A stretch of DNA of 64,000 nt. Origin: DASSNR01 sp036278935. GTDB taxonomy: Bacteria; Gemmatimonadota; Gemmatimonadetes; Gemmatimonadales; Gemmatimonadaceae. The notes under the pieces were generated by a model. The model had not been told where the DNA came from. It worked only from the letters and a program-made list of their open reading frames with translations, and did not search any database. Below are positions 16,238-25,618 of the stretch, one piece after another; position 1 is the first letter of the stretch; every line of letters begins with the position of its first letter. The translations under genes were made by a program, and so were the position numbers. The stretch covers positions 3,157-67,156 of the forward strand of contig DASUKA010000088.1 of assembly GCA_036278935.1 (NCBI GenBank). The letters run 5' to 3'.

Positions 16238-18547
16238 CTACACACTGGCTGGTTGAGGATGCTGTTCGAGCACGGCGGACTCCGCCGGCTCCACGCGCAT
16301 CGCGGTGGCAATGGCCCCGTGATACGCATGTGCGAGTACACCAAGCGGTGCCGCCATTACGCGCTTGCCAATCCGGAACGTGAGCGCATCGGCATCGCCA
16401 CGCACGCGGCCAATCTCGTAGGCCGGCACGCCGTGGTGTTCCGCAATGCCGAGCATGCGTGCGGCCGCTGCCGTACTCACCAGTACGCGTCCCTGCGCCT
16501 CTCCGAACAGCAGGCATCGGAGCGGCATGGCGCCCCAGCGTGAGAGGTCGACGTCCGCTCCGGTGAGACGCTCGCGGTCCCCGATGGCGCATTCCGCCAG
16601 CGCGACCGCCAGGCCCCCATCGCTGCAATCATGGGCGGACGATACCACCCCGTCGCCGATCGCCTCGAGCAACGCCTCGATGACGGCGCGCTCGCGCTCC
16701 AGATCGCAGTTGGGCGGCGCGCCCGCGACCACGTTGTGGATGCGGGCGAGATACTCGCTCCCGCCCAATTCGAGCGTGGGCTCGCCAAGCAGTACGATGG
16801 CGTCACCTTCCGCGCGAAAGGAAGCGCCCGTTACATGCACGAGCGATTCGACGAGACCGATCATCCCGACCACCGGCGTGGGGAAGATCGCGCCGCGAGG
16901 GCTCTCGTTGTACAGCGAGACGTTCCCGCCCGTGACCGGTGTTCCGAGGGCCCGGCAGGCCTCGCCCATCCCCGCCACGGCCTCACGGAACTGATAGAAC
17001 ACCTCAGGCCGTTCGGGGTTGCCGAAGTTGAGACAGTTGGTAATGGCCTTGGGGCGTCCGCCGACACACGCGACATTGCGCGCGGCCTCCGCCACTGCAA
17101 TGCGGCCACCCATGCGCGGATCGAGCGAGGTGTATCGCCCGTTGCCGTCTGTCTTCATGGCGATGCCCACATCGGTGTCATGCAACCGCACGACCGCGGC
17201 GTCCCCGGCACCAGGGCCGACGATCGTACCGGTGCGCACGGTCGAATCATACTGGCGATAGACCCACTGCTTACTCGCGATCGTGGGCGAGGCAAGGAGC
17301 TGCGTCAACGTCCACACCGGATCGCGCTCCTCGGCGCGCTCGGGAATCGCGAGCACGTCGGTGCTGCGTAGCGCAGCGACGGCATCCGCCTCGCGCGCCT
17401 CGGGCGTATACATCGGACAGTCGGTGACCAGCCTCGCGCCAGGAAACTCCGCCACCACGCGCTCGCCCTCAGTCACGCGGTAGACCGGCTCGGCGATAAC
17501 CTGACCGATGACCGCTGCGTTGAGGTCCCACTTGGTGAGGATGTCGCCCACGGCCTGCTCGTGGCCGCTCCGTGCCACCACGAGCATCCGCTCCTGCGAT
17601 TCGCTGAGCAGGATCTCATACGGGGTCATGCGCTCCTCGCGCACCGGCACCCGGGAGACATCGATGGTGATCCCCACATCGCCGCGTGCCGCCATCTCCG
17701 CGGACGAGGACGTGAGGCCCGCCGCCCCCATGTCCTGAATGGCCACGATGTGGCCGCTGAGGATGAGCTCCAGGCTGGCCTCCAGGAGCAGCTTCTCGGT
17801 GAACGGATCCCCCACCTGCACCTGCGGGCGCTTGGCCTCGCTCTTGGCGGACAGCCCCTCGGAGGCAAAGGCGGCGCCGTGAATCCCGTCGCGGCCGGTG
17901 CGCGCGCCCACTGCCATGATTGTGTTCCCGATGCCTTCGGCCTTCGCGCGCATCAACTCGGCTTCGCGCAGCACACCGACGCACATGGCGTTGACCAGCG
18001 GATTGCCTTCGTACGATGGATCGAAGGCCACCTCACCAGCCACGGTGGGTACGCCGACGCAATTGCCGTAGTCACCGATACCCTTCACGACACCGCCCAA
18101 CAGGTACCGCCCCCGCGGCGTTTCCAGCGTACCGAAGCGGAGCGAGTTGAGCAGCGCGATGGGGCGGGCGCCCATGGTGAAGACATCGCGCAGAATGCCG
18201 CCCACGCCGGTGGCCGCCCCCTGGTAGGGCTCTACTGCCGAAGGATGGTTGTGCGATTCGATCTTGAACACCACAGCCAGCCCATGCCCCACGGCGATTG
18301 CGCCGGCGTTTTCGCCGGGCCCCTGCAGCACGTAGGGCGCCTCCGTGGGGAGCGTCCGCAGCACGGAGCGCGAATGCTTGTAGGAGCAGTGCTCGCTCCA
18401 GAGCGCGCTCACGATCCCGAGCTCGGTGAACGTGGGCGCACGGCCGAGCATCTGCTCGAGGCGCTGATACTCCTCGGGCGTGAGTCCGTGCTCGGCGATG
18501 AGTGCCGGGGTGATCGCCGGATCGCCGGTTCGCGGTGAGGGCGTCAC
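16238..18547 (-). CDS. purL: FGAM synthase subunit II
   Basis: The ATP-dependent synthetase subunit that works with PurS and PurQ to convert FGAR to FGAM. The protein is 769 residues, the small-type PurL. LWSEHCSYKHSR near the N terminus and KIESHNHPSAVEPYQGAATG carry the conserved active-site histidines. FTMGARPIALLNSLRFG and the repeated second half (DGNGRYTSLDPRMGG) are typical. The GTG start at 18547 is 52 bp after purQ, the largest gap within the purine operon. Confidence 0.96.
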   Translation of the reverse strand: MTPSPRTGDPAITPALIAEHGLTPEEYQRLEQMLGRAPTFTELGIVSALWSEHCSYKHSRSVLRTLPTEAPYVLQGPGENAGAIAVGHGLAVVFKIESHNHPSAVEPYQGAATGVGGILRDVFTMGARPIALLNSLRFGTLETPRGRYLLGGVVKGIGDYGNCVGVPTVAGEVAFDPSYEGNPLVNAMCVGVLREAELMRAKAEGIGNTIMAVGARTGRDGIHGAAFASEGLSAKSEAKRPQVQVGDPFTEKLLLEASLELILSGHIVAIQDMGAAGLTSSSAEMAARGDVGITIDVSRVPVREERMTPYEILLSESQERMLVVARSGHEQAVGDILTKWDLNAAVIGQVIAEPVYRVTEGERVVAEFPGARLVTDCPMYTPEAREADAVAALRSTDVLAIPERAEERDPVWTLTQLLASPTIASKQWVYRQYDSTVRTGTIVGPGAGDAAVVRLHDTDVGIAMKTDGNGRYTSLDPRMGGRIAVAEAARNVACVGGRPKAITNCLNFGNPERPEVFYQFREAVAGMGEACRALGTPVTGGNVSLYNESPRGAIFPTPVVGMIGLVESLVHVTGASFRAEGDAIVLLGEPTLELGGSEYLARIHNVVAGAPPNCDLERERAVIEALLEAIGDGVVSSAHDCSDGGLAVALAECAIGDRERLTGADVDLSRWGAMPLRCLLFGEAQGRVLVSTAAAARMLGIAEHHGVPAYEIGRVRGDADALTFRIGKRVMAAPLGVLAHAYHGAIATAMRVEPAESAVLEQHPQPASV

Positions 18548-18599
18548 TGGGTGTCCTCTGGCCGCGCACGCTTGGCGGTGCGTTCCATCCGCTCGCCGC

Positions 18600-19292
18600 T
18601 CATGCCGATACCTCCGACAACATCGAGGAAAACAGCAACGCGCCGTCCGCAGAGCCCAGCGCCGACTCCACGGCTCGCTCGGGGTGCGGCATCATGCCGA
18701 GCACGTTGCCGGCCTCATTGATGATACCCGCAATGTTGCGCATCGACCCGTTGCAGTTGGCGCTGGCTACGGGCTCTCCGGCCGCATCCACATACCGGAA
18801 CACTACCTGACCGGCGTCCTCCAGATGCTCCAATGTGCTCTCAGCGGCCACGTACCGTCCCTCGCCATGGGCCACGGGTATGCGCACCACCTGCTGATGC
18901 TGGAAGCTGCTGGTGAACAGCGTATCGGTCCGCTCCACGCGGAGCAGCACGGGTTGCGAGATGAACTGCAGGTCGGCATTCCGCAGCAGTGCTCCCGGAA
19001 GGAGCCCCGCCTCGCACGCGATCTGGAAGCCGTTGCAGATGCCCAGCACCGGTCCTCCACGATTGGCGTGCGCGACCACCTCCTGCATGATGGGACTGAA
19101 GCGCGCGATCGCCCCTGCGCGCAGATAGTCGCCGTAGCTGAAGCCGCCGGGAAGGATCACGACATCCACGTCCTCCAGGTCGTGCGACTTGTGCCAGAGG
19201 CGCACCGCCTCCGCACCCAGCACTGTCGCTACGGCGCGATAGGCGTCATCGTCGCAGTTGGAACCGGGAAAGGTGACGATGCCGAATTTCAT
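18600..19292 (-). CDS. purQ: FGAM synthase subunit I (glutaminase)
   Basis: A class I glutamine amidotransferase of 230 residues that supplies ammonia to PurL. It begins MKFGIVTFPGSNCDDD. The oxyanion/GGFSYGDYLR block, the nucleophile cysteine in LGICNGFQ and the HPERAVE His/Glu block are present. The ATG at 19292 overlaps the purS stop (ATGA), which fixes the start; a further 21 codons of open frame upstream are inside purS. Confidence 0.95.
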   Translation of the reverse strand: MKFGIVTFPGSNCDDDAYRAVATVLGAEAVRLWHKSHDLEDVDVVILPGGFSYGDYLRAGAIARFSPIMQEVVAHANRGGPVLGICNGFQIACEAGLLPGALLRNADLQFISQPVLLRVERTDTLFTSSFQHQQVVRIPVAHGEGRYVAAESTLEHLEDAGQVVFRYVDAAGEPVASANCNGSMRNIAGIINEAGNVLGMMPHPERAVESALGSADGALLFSSMLSEVSA

Positions 19293-19555
19293 AATGGCTC
19301 GATCCCCGCGATTTCGAACTCCTCCGTCACCGGGTTGGCCAGCAGTTGCTCGCACATGTTGCGGACCGCGTCATCGGCGCCGGAGGCGCTTGGCGCTGAG
19401 AGGTCGAGCACGATATTCTTGCCAATGCGCACGTCACCGACGTCGGTGAATCCGAGCGCATGCAGGGCATGCGCAACGGCCGTGCCTTGTGGGTCGAGAA
19501 TGCCGCGCCGCGGCATGATGCGCACGGATGCCCGAAAGCGCGTCAACTGGGTCAT
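19289..19555 (-). CDS. purS: FGAM synthase subunit PurS
   Basis: An 88-residue protein that bridges PurL and PurQ in the three-part FGAM synthase. The family pattern is visible: an N-terminal strand (FRASVRIMPRRGILDPQG), then LGFTDVGDVRIGKNIVLDL, then a helix with MCEQLLANPVTEEFEI. Both ends overlap neighbours by 4 bp (pssA upstream, purQ downstream). Confidence 0.95.
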   Translation of the reverse strand: MTQLTRFRASVRIMPRRGILDPQGTAVAHALHALGFTDVGDVRIGKNIVLDLSAPSASGADDAVRNMCEQLLANPVTEEFEIAGIEPL

Positions 19556-20475
19556 TCAGTCCTCTCATCGATGTGACGGCGCAGCGTCGGAGTCCGCTCC
19601 GGCGTGCGCGCGATGGATCGCCGGCCGCGTCGACGCCGCCGGCGCTCGCCGCCCGGCATCTCTCCGAGCGTCACCGGACGGCCGTTCTCGCCCTCATACT
19701 CATCCACGTCGTCAAAGAGCGGATCGCCCGTGGGTGCACGTTCGATGAGGCCGAGCAGGAACGTCTTGCCGAGCCCAAAGGCGATGTAGGCCACGAGCGC
19801 GGGAAAGGCGAACGCGTACGGGCGCACGAGCACGCCCACGACCAGCGCGAGCAGGCCGAACGCTTCCACCAGACTCCGCACGCTCTTCACGCGGACAGTC
19901 GCGAGCGCGGGGTAGAGCACGTGGCTGATCATGAGAAAGCTCAGGACGAGCATCAGCCCCGGGACAATCGTATGCCATGGCCAGCCAGCCACATTGGTCT
20001 GGGTGTACAGCGACGTCTGGCTGAACCAGTAATAGGTGGCCAGCGTCATGCCGGCCACCGGGCTGGGCAGCCCGTGAAAATGCGTCTTGGCGCGGCCGCC
20101 CTGTTCGATGTTGAACCGCGCGAGGCGCATCACCGCGCAGGCAATAAAAAAGAAGGAGAACAGCCAGCCCCAGCCGTCGCGGTTCAGCACCGCGAAATAC
20201 ATGATCATCGCGGGCGCCACGCCAAAGCTGATGACGTCGACCAGCGAATCGAGCTCAACGCCAAAGCGACTGCCCGTGCGCGTCATGCGGGCCACGCGCC
20301 CGTCGAGCAGATCCATCACGCCGCTCAGCACCACGCTCCACCCCGCCCACACAAACGCACCGCGTGTGGCGGACACCAGGGCGAAAACGCCAAAGAAGAG
20401 GTTGCCGAGGGTGAAGCCGTTGGGGAGCAGCACCACGGCGCGTCGCATATCGGGACGGCGGAGGGCGGGGCTCAT
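19552..20475 (-). CDS. pssA: CDP-diacylglycerol-serine O-phosphatidyltransferase
   Basis: Integral membrane enzyme that makes phosphatidylserine from CDP-diacylglycerol and serine. The protein is 307 residues with about seven hydrophobic helices. The CDP-alcohol phosphotransferase signature D-G-x2-A-R-x8-G-x3-D-x3-D is complete in LLDGRVARMTRTGSRFGVEL and the following LDSLVD. The last 55 residues are a charged cytosolic tail with an Arg-rich run. The ATG at 20475 overlaps the psd stop. Its position directly after psd couples the two steps to phosphatidylethanolamine, inside a purine operon. Confidence 0.93.
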   Translation of the reverse strand: MSPALRRPDMRRAVVLLPNGFTLGNLFFGVFALVSATRGAFVWAGWSVVLSGVMDLLDGRVARMTRTGSRFGVELDSLVDVISFGVAPAMIMYFAVLNRDGWGWLFSFFFIACAVMRLARFNIEQGGRAKTHFHGLPSPVAGMTLATYYWFSQTSLYTQTNVAGWPWHTIVPGLMLVLSFLMISHVLYPALATVRVKSVRSLVEAFGLLALVVGVLVRPYAFAFPALVAYIAFGLGKTFLLGLIERAPTGDPLFDDVDEYEGENGRPVTLGEMPGGERRRRRRGRRSIARTPERTPTLRRHIDERTE

Positions 20476-21122
20476 GTGCAGAGCTCGGCGAGTACGGTGG
20501 TGCCGGCCACAGCACGATCTCCCACGCTCACCCGCGGCTGTGCGGAGGGGTCCAGATAGACATCCACGCGCGATCCGAAGCGGATGATCCCCATCCGCGT
20601 TCCCTGCGCGCACCGATCGCCCACGCGCGCGTAGTTCACGATGCGACGCGCGATGAGGCCGGCGATCTGCCGCACCAGTATCCGGCGGCTTCCGCTCTGG
20701 ATTCCCACCGACATCTGCTCATTCTCCAGACTGGCCTTCTCACTAGCGGCGTGCAGGAACTTGCCCTGATTGTAGTGCAGATACTCGACCACGCCGTCCA
20801 CCGGGTAGCGATTCACATGAACATTGAAGACGTTCATGAAAATCGAGATCCTGAGCGAGCGCGCCTGCAGGAATGACGGCTCGTCCACCTCCGTGATCAT
20901 GACGATTCGTCCGTCCGCAGGCGATACGACCAGGGCATCGCCGCGCTCTCCCGCCCGCTCCGGATCCCGAAAGAAGTAGGCGACCCAGAGGGCCAGGACC
21001 ACGAGACAGGCCACGAGGAGCCACAGCCACCCCGAGTGGTGGCGCGCGGCGACGGCCACGCTTATCAGCACGACCGCCACCGCGAGCGCGATGAACGCCA
21101 GCCCCTCTCGCGCGAATCTCAC
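20472..21122 (-). CDS. psd: Phosphatidylserine decarboxylase proenzyme (short type)
   Basis: Decarboxylates phosphatidylserine to phosphatidylethanolamine at the inner membrane. The protein is 216 residues, the short Psd type. Two N-terminal membrane helices (about 8-50) are followed by FFRDPER and SPADGRI. The self-cleavage motif is the Gly-Ser in RFGSRVDVYL, where the serine becomes the pyruvoyl group. The NVHVNRYPVDGVV block is also typical. The GTG at 21122 overlaps the purC stop (GTGA) and places the first helix correctly; longer starts would run into purC. Confidence 0.92.
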   Translation of the reverse strand: MRFAREGLAFIALAVAVVLISVAVAARHHSGWLWLLVACLVVLALWVAYFFRDPERAGERGDALVVSPADGRIVMITEVDEPSFLQARSLRISIFMNVFNVHVNRYPVDGVVEYLHYNQGKFLHAASEKASLENEQMSVGIQSGSRRILVRQIAGLIARRIVNYARVGDRCAQGTRMGIIRFGSRVDVYLDPSAQPRVSVGDRAVAGTTVLAELCT

Positions 21123-22045
21123 ACGAGCGCCGCGCGATCCAGCTCGGCGCCCGTAATGCGCCGATAGGCGTCGAGGTAGCGCGCGCTGGTCGCCTCCACC
21201 ACCTCGCTGCTGAGGGGCGGCGGGGGCGCATCGCCGTTCCATCGCCCAGCCGCCCGCTTGCCCTCGAGGTAATCGCGCAGGGGCTGCTTGTCGAAGCTCG
21301 GCTGCGAGCGGCCGGGGGCATAGCTCTCCGCGGACCAGAACCGGGAGCTGTCAGGGGTGAGCACCTCATCCGCCAGCAGGATGGTCCCGTCCGGCGCGCG
21401 GCCGAACTCCAGCTTCGTATCGGCAATGATGATCCCCTTCGGCTCGGCCACATCCCGCCCATACTCGTAGACGAGCCGTGTGAGTCGCTCCAGCTCCGCG
21501 GTCACGTCCGCGCCGATGATCTCGCGCATGCGGCCGATCGTGATGTTCTCATCGTGTCCCTCGGTGGCCTTGGTGGCCGGGCTGAACACCGGTGGCTCCA
21601 ATCGGTCGCTCTCGCGGAGCCCTGGCGCCAGCCGCTCACCCGCGAGCGTGCCGTGCCGCGCATATTCCTTCCAGGCGGAGCCCGTAATATAGCCGCGAAT
21701 CACGCACTCGATCGGAACGATGCTGGCTCGGCGCACCAGCATCGCGCGGCCGGCGATGTCCGGGCGATGGCCGGCGAGGGCAGGGACCGCCGCGATGATC
21801 GCATCCGCATCTGCCGTGATCATGTGGTGCGCCACGCGCCCCTCGAGTTGCCCGAACCACCATGCGCTGAGTTGTGTGAGCACCGCCCCCTTGAAGGGGA
21901 TCGCTTCGTCCATCACGACATCGAACGCGCTCACGCGGTCCGTGGTCACCAGCAGGAGCCGGTCTCGATCCACCTCGTAAATGTCGCGAACCTTCCCGCG
22001 GGCGATCTGCGTGAGGGGCAGGGTACTGCGCATCATGATGGTCAT
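21119..22045 (-). CDS. purC: SAICAR synthetase
   Basis: Joins CAIR and aspartate with ATP in purine synthesis. The protein is 308 residues, the longer type seen in many bacteria and yeast. Family blocks include GKVRDIYEV, TTDRVSAFDVVM, ECVIRGYITGSAWKEY and IADTKLEFG. ATG at 22045 overlaps the purB stop by 4 bp, and its own stop overlaps psd. Confidence 0.96.
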   Translation of the reverse strand: MTIMMRSTLPLTQIARGKVRDIYEVDRDRLLLVTTDRVSAFDVVMDEAIPFKGAVLTQLSAWWFGQLEGRVAHHMITADADAIIAAVPALAGHRPDIAGRAMLVRRASIVPIECVIRGYITGSAWKEYARHGTLAGERLAPGLRESDRLEPPVFSPATKATEGHDENITIGRMREIIGADVTAELERLTRLVYEYGRDVAEPKGIIIADTKLEFGRAPDGTILLADEVLTPDSSRFWSAESYAPGRSQPSFDKQPLRDYLEGKRAAGRWNGDAPPPPLSSEVVEATSARYLDAYRRITGAELDRAALV

Positions 22046-23481
22046 ACGTGCGGGGCCTCTCGTTCCAGGGTCATCGCCGGCGCGGCCGCGAGCACGGGAT
22101 CCACCACCTCGCGAAGAAAGTCGTCCACCTGCGCCGGTGCCCGCCCGACGAACTGGGCGGGATCGGTAATCTGCGTGATGTCGTCGAGCGCAATCGGGAA
22201 GGCAGGATCCCCGGCCAGCCGCTCGAGCAGGTCATTGCGCGGCGCACCGTTCTTGAGCGCGTCCCCCGCCGCCAGACTGTGACGTCGGATCACCTCGTGC
22301 ACCGCCTGCCGGTCGCCCCCCGCCCGCACGGCGCGGACGATGAGCTTTTCGGTCGCCATGAACGGCAGGACTTCGTCGATCCGGCGACGAATGCGCGCCT
22401 GATGAACCTCCAGCCCGCCCGCAACGTTCGCCATGAGGATGAGGATCGCATCCGTTGCCAGAAACGACTCCGGGATCACGAGCCGCCGGTTCGCGCTGTC
22501 GTCCAGCGTACGCTCGAAGTACTGGACGCTGTGCGTGAGATTCGCGCTCTCCTCCAGAGTGATCACGAAGCGCGCCAGCGCCGCGATGCGCTCCGAGCGC
22601 ATCGGGTTGCGCTTGTACGCCATGGCGGAGGAGCCGATCTGCTCGCGCTCGAAGGGCTCCTCCACCTCGCCCACGGACTGGAGCAATCGCACATCGCCGC
22701 TGAACTTCGACGCGCTGGCCGCGATGCCCGCCAGCACCGAGAGTCCCTGCGCGTCCAGCTTTCGGCTGTATGTCTGCCCGGTGACGGGCATGGTGTGCTC
22801 GAAGCCCATGGCGCGCGTCACCAACTCGTCCAGCCGCCGCACCCGGGCGTCGTCGCCATCAAAGAGCTCGAGGAAGCTCGCCTGCGTTCCCGTGGTGCCC
22901 TTCACGCCGCGGAGCGGGAGGGTGGCGATGCGGTGGTCGAGGTCCGCCAGGTCGAGCACCAGATCCTGCATCCAGATGGTGGCGCGCTTGCCGACGGTCG
23001 TGAGCTGTGCGGGCTGCAGGTGCGTATAGGCGAGCGCCGGCTCGGCACGCCACCGCCGCGCGAAAGTGGCGAGCACACGGAGCACCTCCACCACCTTCGC
23101 CCGCACGAGCTCCAGCGCGCGGCGCATGAGGATGAGGTCCGCGTTGTCGGTCACGAAGGCACTCGTGGCGCCCAGGTGAATGAACGGCCGCGCCACCGGC
23201 GCCACGTCACCGAAGGCGTGGATGTGCGCCATCACGTCGTGGCGAAAGCGCCGCTCGTACGCCGCCACTTTCTCGAAGTCAATGTCATCGAGGTGCGCGC
23301 GCATCCGCCGGATCGCTTCGTCGGGGATATCGGCGCCCAGCTCCCGCTCCGCCTCCGCCAGAGCCAGCCAGAGCCGGCGCCAGAGGCCATATCGCACCTG
23401 CGGCGACCAGAGCTCCAGCATCGCCCGCGAGGCGTAGCGCTCCGCCAGGGGCGACGTATACGAGTGATGGTCGGCGCTCAT
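22042..23481 (-). CDS. purB: Adenylosuccinate lyase
   Basis: Cleaves SAICAR and adenylosuccinate, releasing fumarate, in two steps of AMP synthesis. The protein is 479 residues of the fumarase/aspartase superfamily. The N-terminal FIHLGATSAFVTDNAD block, the catalytic-histidine-bearing TYTHLQPAQ-like stretch (ALAYTHLQPAQLTT) and the signature loop GSSAMAYKRNPMRSERI with the catalytic serine are present. Its 479 residues place it in the longer, eukaryote-like subgroup. The start overlaps the htrA stop by 4 bp. Confidence 0.95.
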   Translation of the reverse strand: MSADHHSYTSPLAERYASRAMLELWSPQVRYGLWRRLWLALAEAERELGADIPDEAIRRMRAHLDDIDFEKVAAYERRFRHDVMAHIHAFGDVAPVARPFIHLGATSAFVTDNADLILMRRALELVRAKVVEVLRVLATFARRWRAEPALAYTHLQPAQLTTVGKRATIWMQDLVLDLADLDHRIATLPLRGVKGTTGTQASFLELFDGDDARVRRLDELVTRAMGFEHTMPVTGQTYSRKLDAQGLSVLAGIAASASKFSGDVRLLQSVGEVEEPFEREQIGSSAMAYKRNPMRSERIAALARFVITLEESANLTHSVQYFERTLDDSANRRLVIPESFLATDAILILMANVAGGLEVHQARIRRRIDEVLPFMATEKLIVRAVRAGGDRQAVHEVIRRHSLAAGDALKNGAPRNDLLERLAGDPAFPIALDDITQITDPAQFVGRAPAQVDDFLREVVDPVLAAAPAMTLEREAPHV

Positions 23482-24989
23482 TGCACGGTGAAGTCGGTGA
23501 AGTAGATGCCGCCGCCACGCTCGAAATACATGCGGATTCCGCCGCGGCCATTGTAGGCGCGCAGTACCTTCGCCACCTCCTGCGCGTTGTCGATTCTGGT
23601 CTGATTGAGCTGCACGATCACGTCGCCTACCTCGATACCCAGCTCCTTCGACACGCGGTCGCTCACCTTGTACACGAGAGCACCGTGCCGGCTGCGGATG
23701 CCCTTCTCGGCGCGAATTGCCGGCGTGACCGTCACCAGCTCGAGCTCCTTGAGGACTTCCACCTTTGGCGCACTCACCTCCGGCAGATCGGCCACCGTCG
23801 CCGAGACCGAGAATTTTCTGCTGCCGCGGCGGACGAGGAGCGGCACCCGCTGTCCGACGCGCAGCTCGAGCTTCTCCGCTTCCCAGTCAAACGGGTTGTG
23901 CAGCGCACGGTTCCCCGCGCGCAACAGTTGGTCCCCAGGCTCAATGCCGGCCTTGGCCGCAGGGGAGCCCGGTTCCACCGACCGCACGTGCACCCCGGCG
24001 CGCAGCGCCTGCCGGGAGTTGCCGGATCGTGGCAGCTCGATCTTGAGCCCCAGCCATGGACGCCGGATGGCGCCATGCGCGAGCAGGTCCTCCGTCACGC
24101 GCTTCACCCGGTTGATCGGAATCGCGAAGCCGAGCCCCACCGACCCGCCGCTCGGCGTGTAGATGGAGCTGTTGACCCCGATCACTTCTCCGAGCGCGTC
24201 CACGAGCGGACCGCCCGAATTGCCCGGGTTGATAGCGGCATCGGTCTGGATCATGTCGACGTACAGCGCCCCGCCTTCCGTCTGCGCGCCCAGATTCCGT
24301 CCCGTACCACTGATCACGCCGGCTGTCACGCTTGGCTCGCTGTTGCCGAGCAGGAAACCATACGGATTGCCGATGGCGATGGCCCATTCGCCAATGAGCA
24401 GGCTGTCCGAGTTGCCGAGCGTCGCAACGGGAAGGTTCTTCGCGTTGATCTTGAGAACGGCCAGGTCGTTGATCTCGTCCTTGCCGAGCAGCTTCGCAGG
24501 ATACGTCGTGCCATCACGGAGTGCAACCGAGATCGTAGTGGCGCCCGCGACCACGTGCGCGTTCGTTACGATGACGCCGTCCGGACGCAGGATGATGCCG
24601 GAGCCGAGCCCCGGCAGCACGCGCTTGGTGGGTGTCGCACCGAAGAACGCGTCGAACGGATCGAGCGGGGCGTTCTCCTCCACCTCCGTCTGCACGGTGA
24701 CCACCGAGGGCGCTACGTGCGCAACGGCGTCGGTGATCGCCGTACGGCGCGACGCAACGGTGCTCGCCGCTACCGCGACGTGGGATGGCCGCGCACTGTC
24801 CCCCGAAGGCACGGTGGCGCGAGGGGGTGATGCCACGGGGGGCTGGGCCGCACTGGCGACTGCCGCGGATAGCGGCGTGGACGCATCCGACCCTGTGCCG
24901 CCGCACGCCAGTACCAGCACCGCAAGCAGCGCCGGCGTCGCTCGAGCGATCAGGGCGGGGTGCGACCGTGCGCGAGCTGTTTGCTCCAT
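23478..24989 (-). CDS. htrA: HtrA/DegP-type serine protease lipoprotein with two PDZ domains
   Basis: A 503-residue envelope protease/chaperone. The N terminus has a basic stretch, a hydrophobic helix and a lipobox-like LVLAC with C29, so it is probably a periplasm-facing lipoprotein. A Ser/Ala/Pro-rich linker spans about 30-85. The trypsin-like domain has the triad H145 (TNAHVV), D175 (NDLAVLKI) and S258 (NPGNSGGPLV). Two PDZ domains follow (about 305-400 and 410-503). ATG 24989 is chosen because it begins the signal peptide and overlaps the preceding gene by 40 bp. An earlier in-frame start would run deep into that gene. Confidence 0.93.
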   Translation of the reverse strand: MEQTARARSHPALIARATPALLAVLVLACGGTGSDASTPLSAAVASAAQPPVASPPRATVPSGDSARPSHVAVAASTVASRRTAITDAVAHVAPSVVTVQTEVEENAPLDPFDAFFGATPTKRVLPGLGSGIILRPDGVIVTNAHVVAGATTISVALRDGTTYPAKLLGKDEINDLAVLKINAKNLPVATLGNSDSLLIGEWAIAIGNPYGFLLGNSEPSVTAGVISGTGRNLGAQTEGGALYVDMIQTDAAINPGNSGGPLVDALGEVIGVNSSIYTPSGGSVGLGFAIPINRVKRVTEDLLAHGAIRRPWLGLKIELPRSGNSRQALRAGVHVRSVEPGSPAAKAGIEPGDQLLRAGNRALHNPFDWEAEKLELRVGQRVPLLVRRGSRKFSVSATVADLPEVSAPKVEVLKELELVTVTPAIRAEKGIRSRHGALVYKVSDRVSKELGIEVGDVIVQLNQTRIDNAQEVAKVLRAYNGRGGIRMYFERGGGIYFTDFTVQ

Positions 24990-25618
24990 GCGTTCAGCAT
25001 CTGATCGAGTGACCGATCGGTGAGCGGATGGACGAGTAGTGCATGCAGCAGCGAGGGTGACACTACCGCGCCGTTGGCGCCCACGCGGGCGGCCTCCGTG
25101 AATTGCGCGGCGTCGTGAATGGAAGTAACCAATAAGTCGCACTCGAGTACGTAATTGTCGAAAATGTCATGAACGGCGCGGACGAGCGTGAGCCCGTCCG
25201 TTCCGGTGTCCGCCAACCCGCTCACGCAGAGGCTCACGTAGGCCGCGCCCGCCTTGGCGGCGAGTAGCGCCTGTGCCGGGGCGAACACGAGCGTGCTGTT
25301 CACCCGCACCCCCTCGCGCGCCAGCCGGCGCGTTGCGCGCAGCCCTTCCTCGATCGCCGGGATGTTGAGGGCGACGTTGTCCGCAATGCGCGACAACTCG
25401 CGTCCCTCACGGTAAATCTCATCGGCCTGGAGCGACATGACGTCCGTCAGCACGGGCCCCGGGACCGCCTGGCACAGCTCGGCCAGATAGTCGCGAGCCT
25501 CTTCGCTCGGCACCTGCTGCGCCAACGCCAGCGCAGGAGCCATCACCCCTTCGGCGAGGCCAATGCCGGTCGCCCAACGGATCTCGGTAAGGTCAGCCGT
25601 CTCGAGGAGGATTTTCAT
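24950..25618 (-). CDS. Transaldolase/FSA-family protein with degenerate active site
   Basis: A 222-residue protein that aligns without gaps over its first half to fructose-6-phosphate aldolase/transaldolase B-type proteins, as in RELSRIADNVALNIPAIEEG and PAQALLAAKAGAAYVS. The catalytic positions are lost. The Schiff-base lysine 85 is N85 (codon 25366-25364, AAC), D6 is E6, the T26/T27/N28 loop is M-A-P, Q59 is D59, Y131 is C131 and R134 is G134. T109 and S166 are kept. An aldolase reaction by the known mechanism looks impossible. The gene is intact and coupled to truA and htrA, so it is a pseudoenzyme rather than a decaying gene. Residue numbers follow E. coli FsaA from memory. Confidence 0.85.
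   Translation of the reverse strand: MKILLETADLTEIRWATGIGLAEGVMAPALALAQQVPSEEARDYLAELCQAVPGPVLTDVMSLQADEIYREGRELSRIADNVALNIPAIEEGLRATRRLAREGVRVNSTLVFAPAQALLAAKAGAAYVSLCVSGLADTGTDGLTLVRAVHDIFDNYVLECDLLVTSIHDAAQFTEAARVGANGAVVSPSLLHALLVHPLTDRSLDQMLNAWSKQLAHGRTPP

Noticed and set aside
24950..25618. Calling this gene transaldolase or fructose-6-phosphate aldolase
   Set aside because: The Schiff-base lysine and several other active-site residues are absent.
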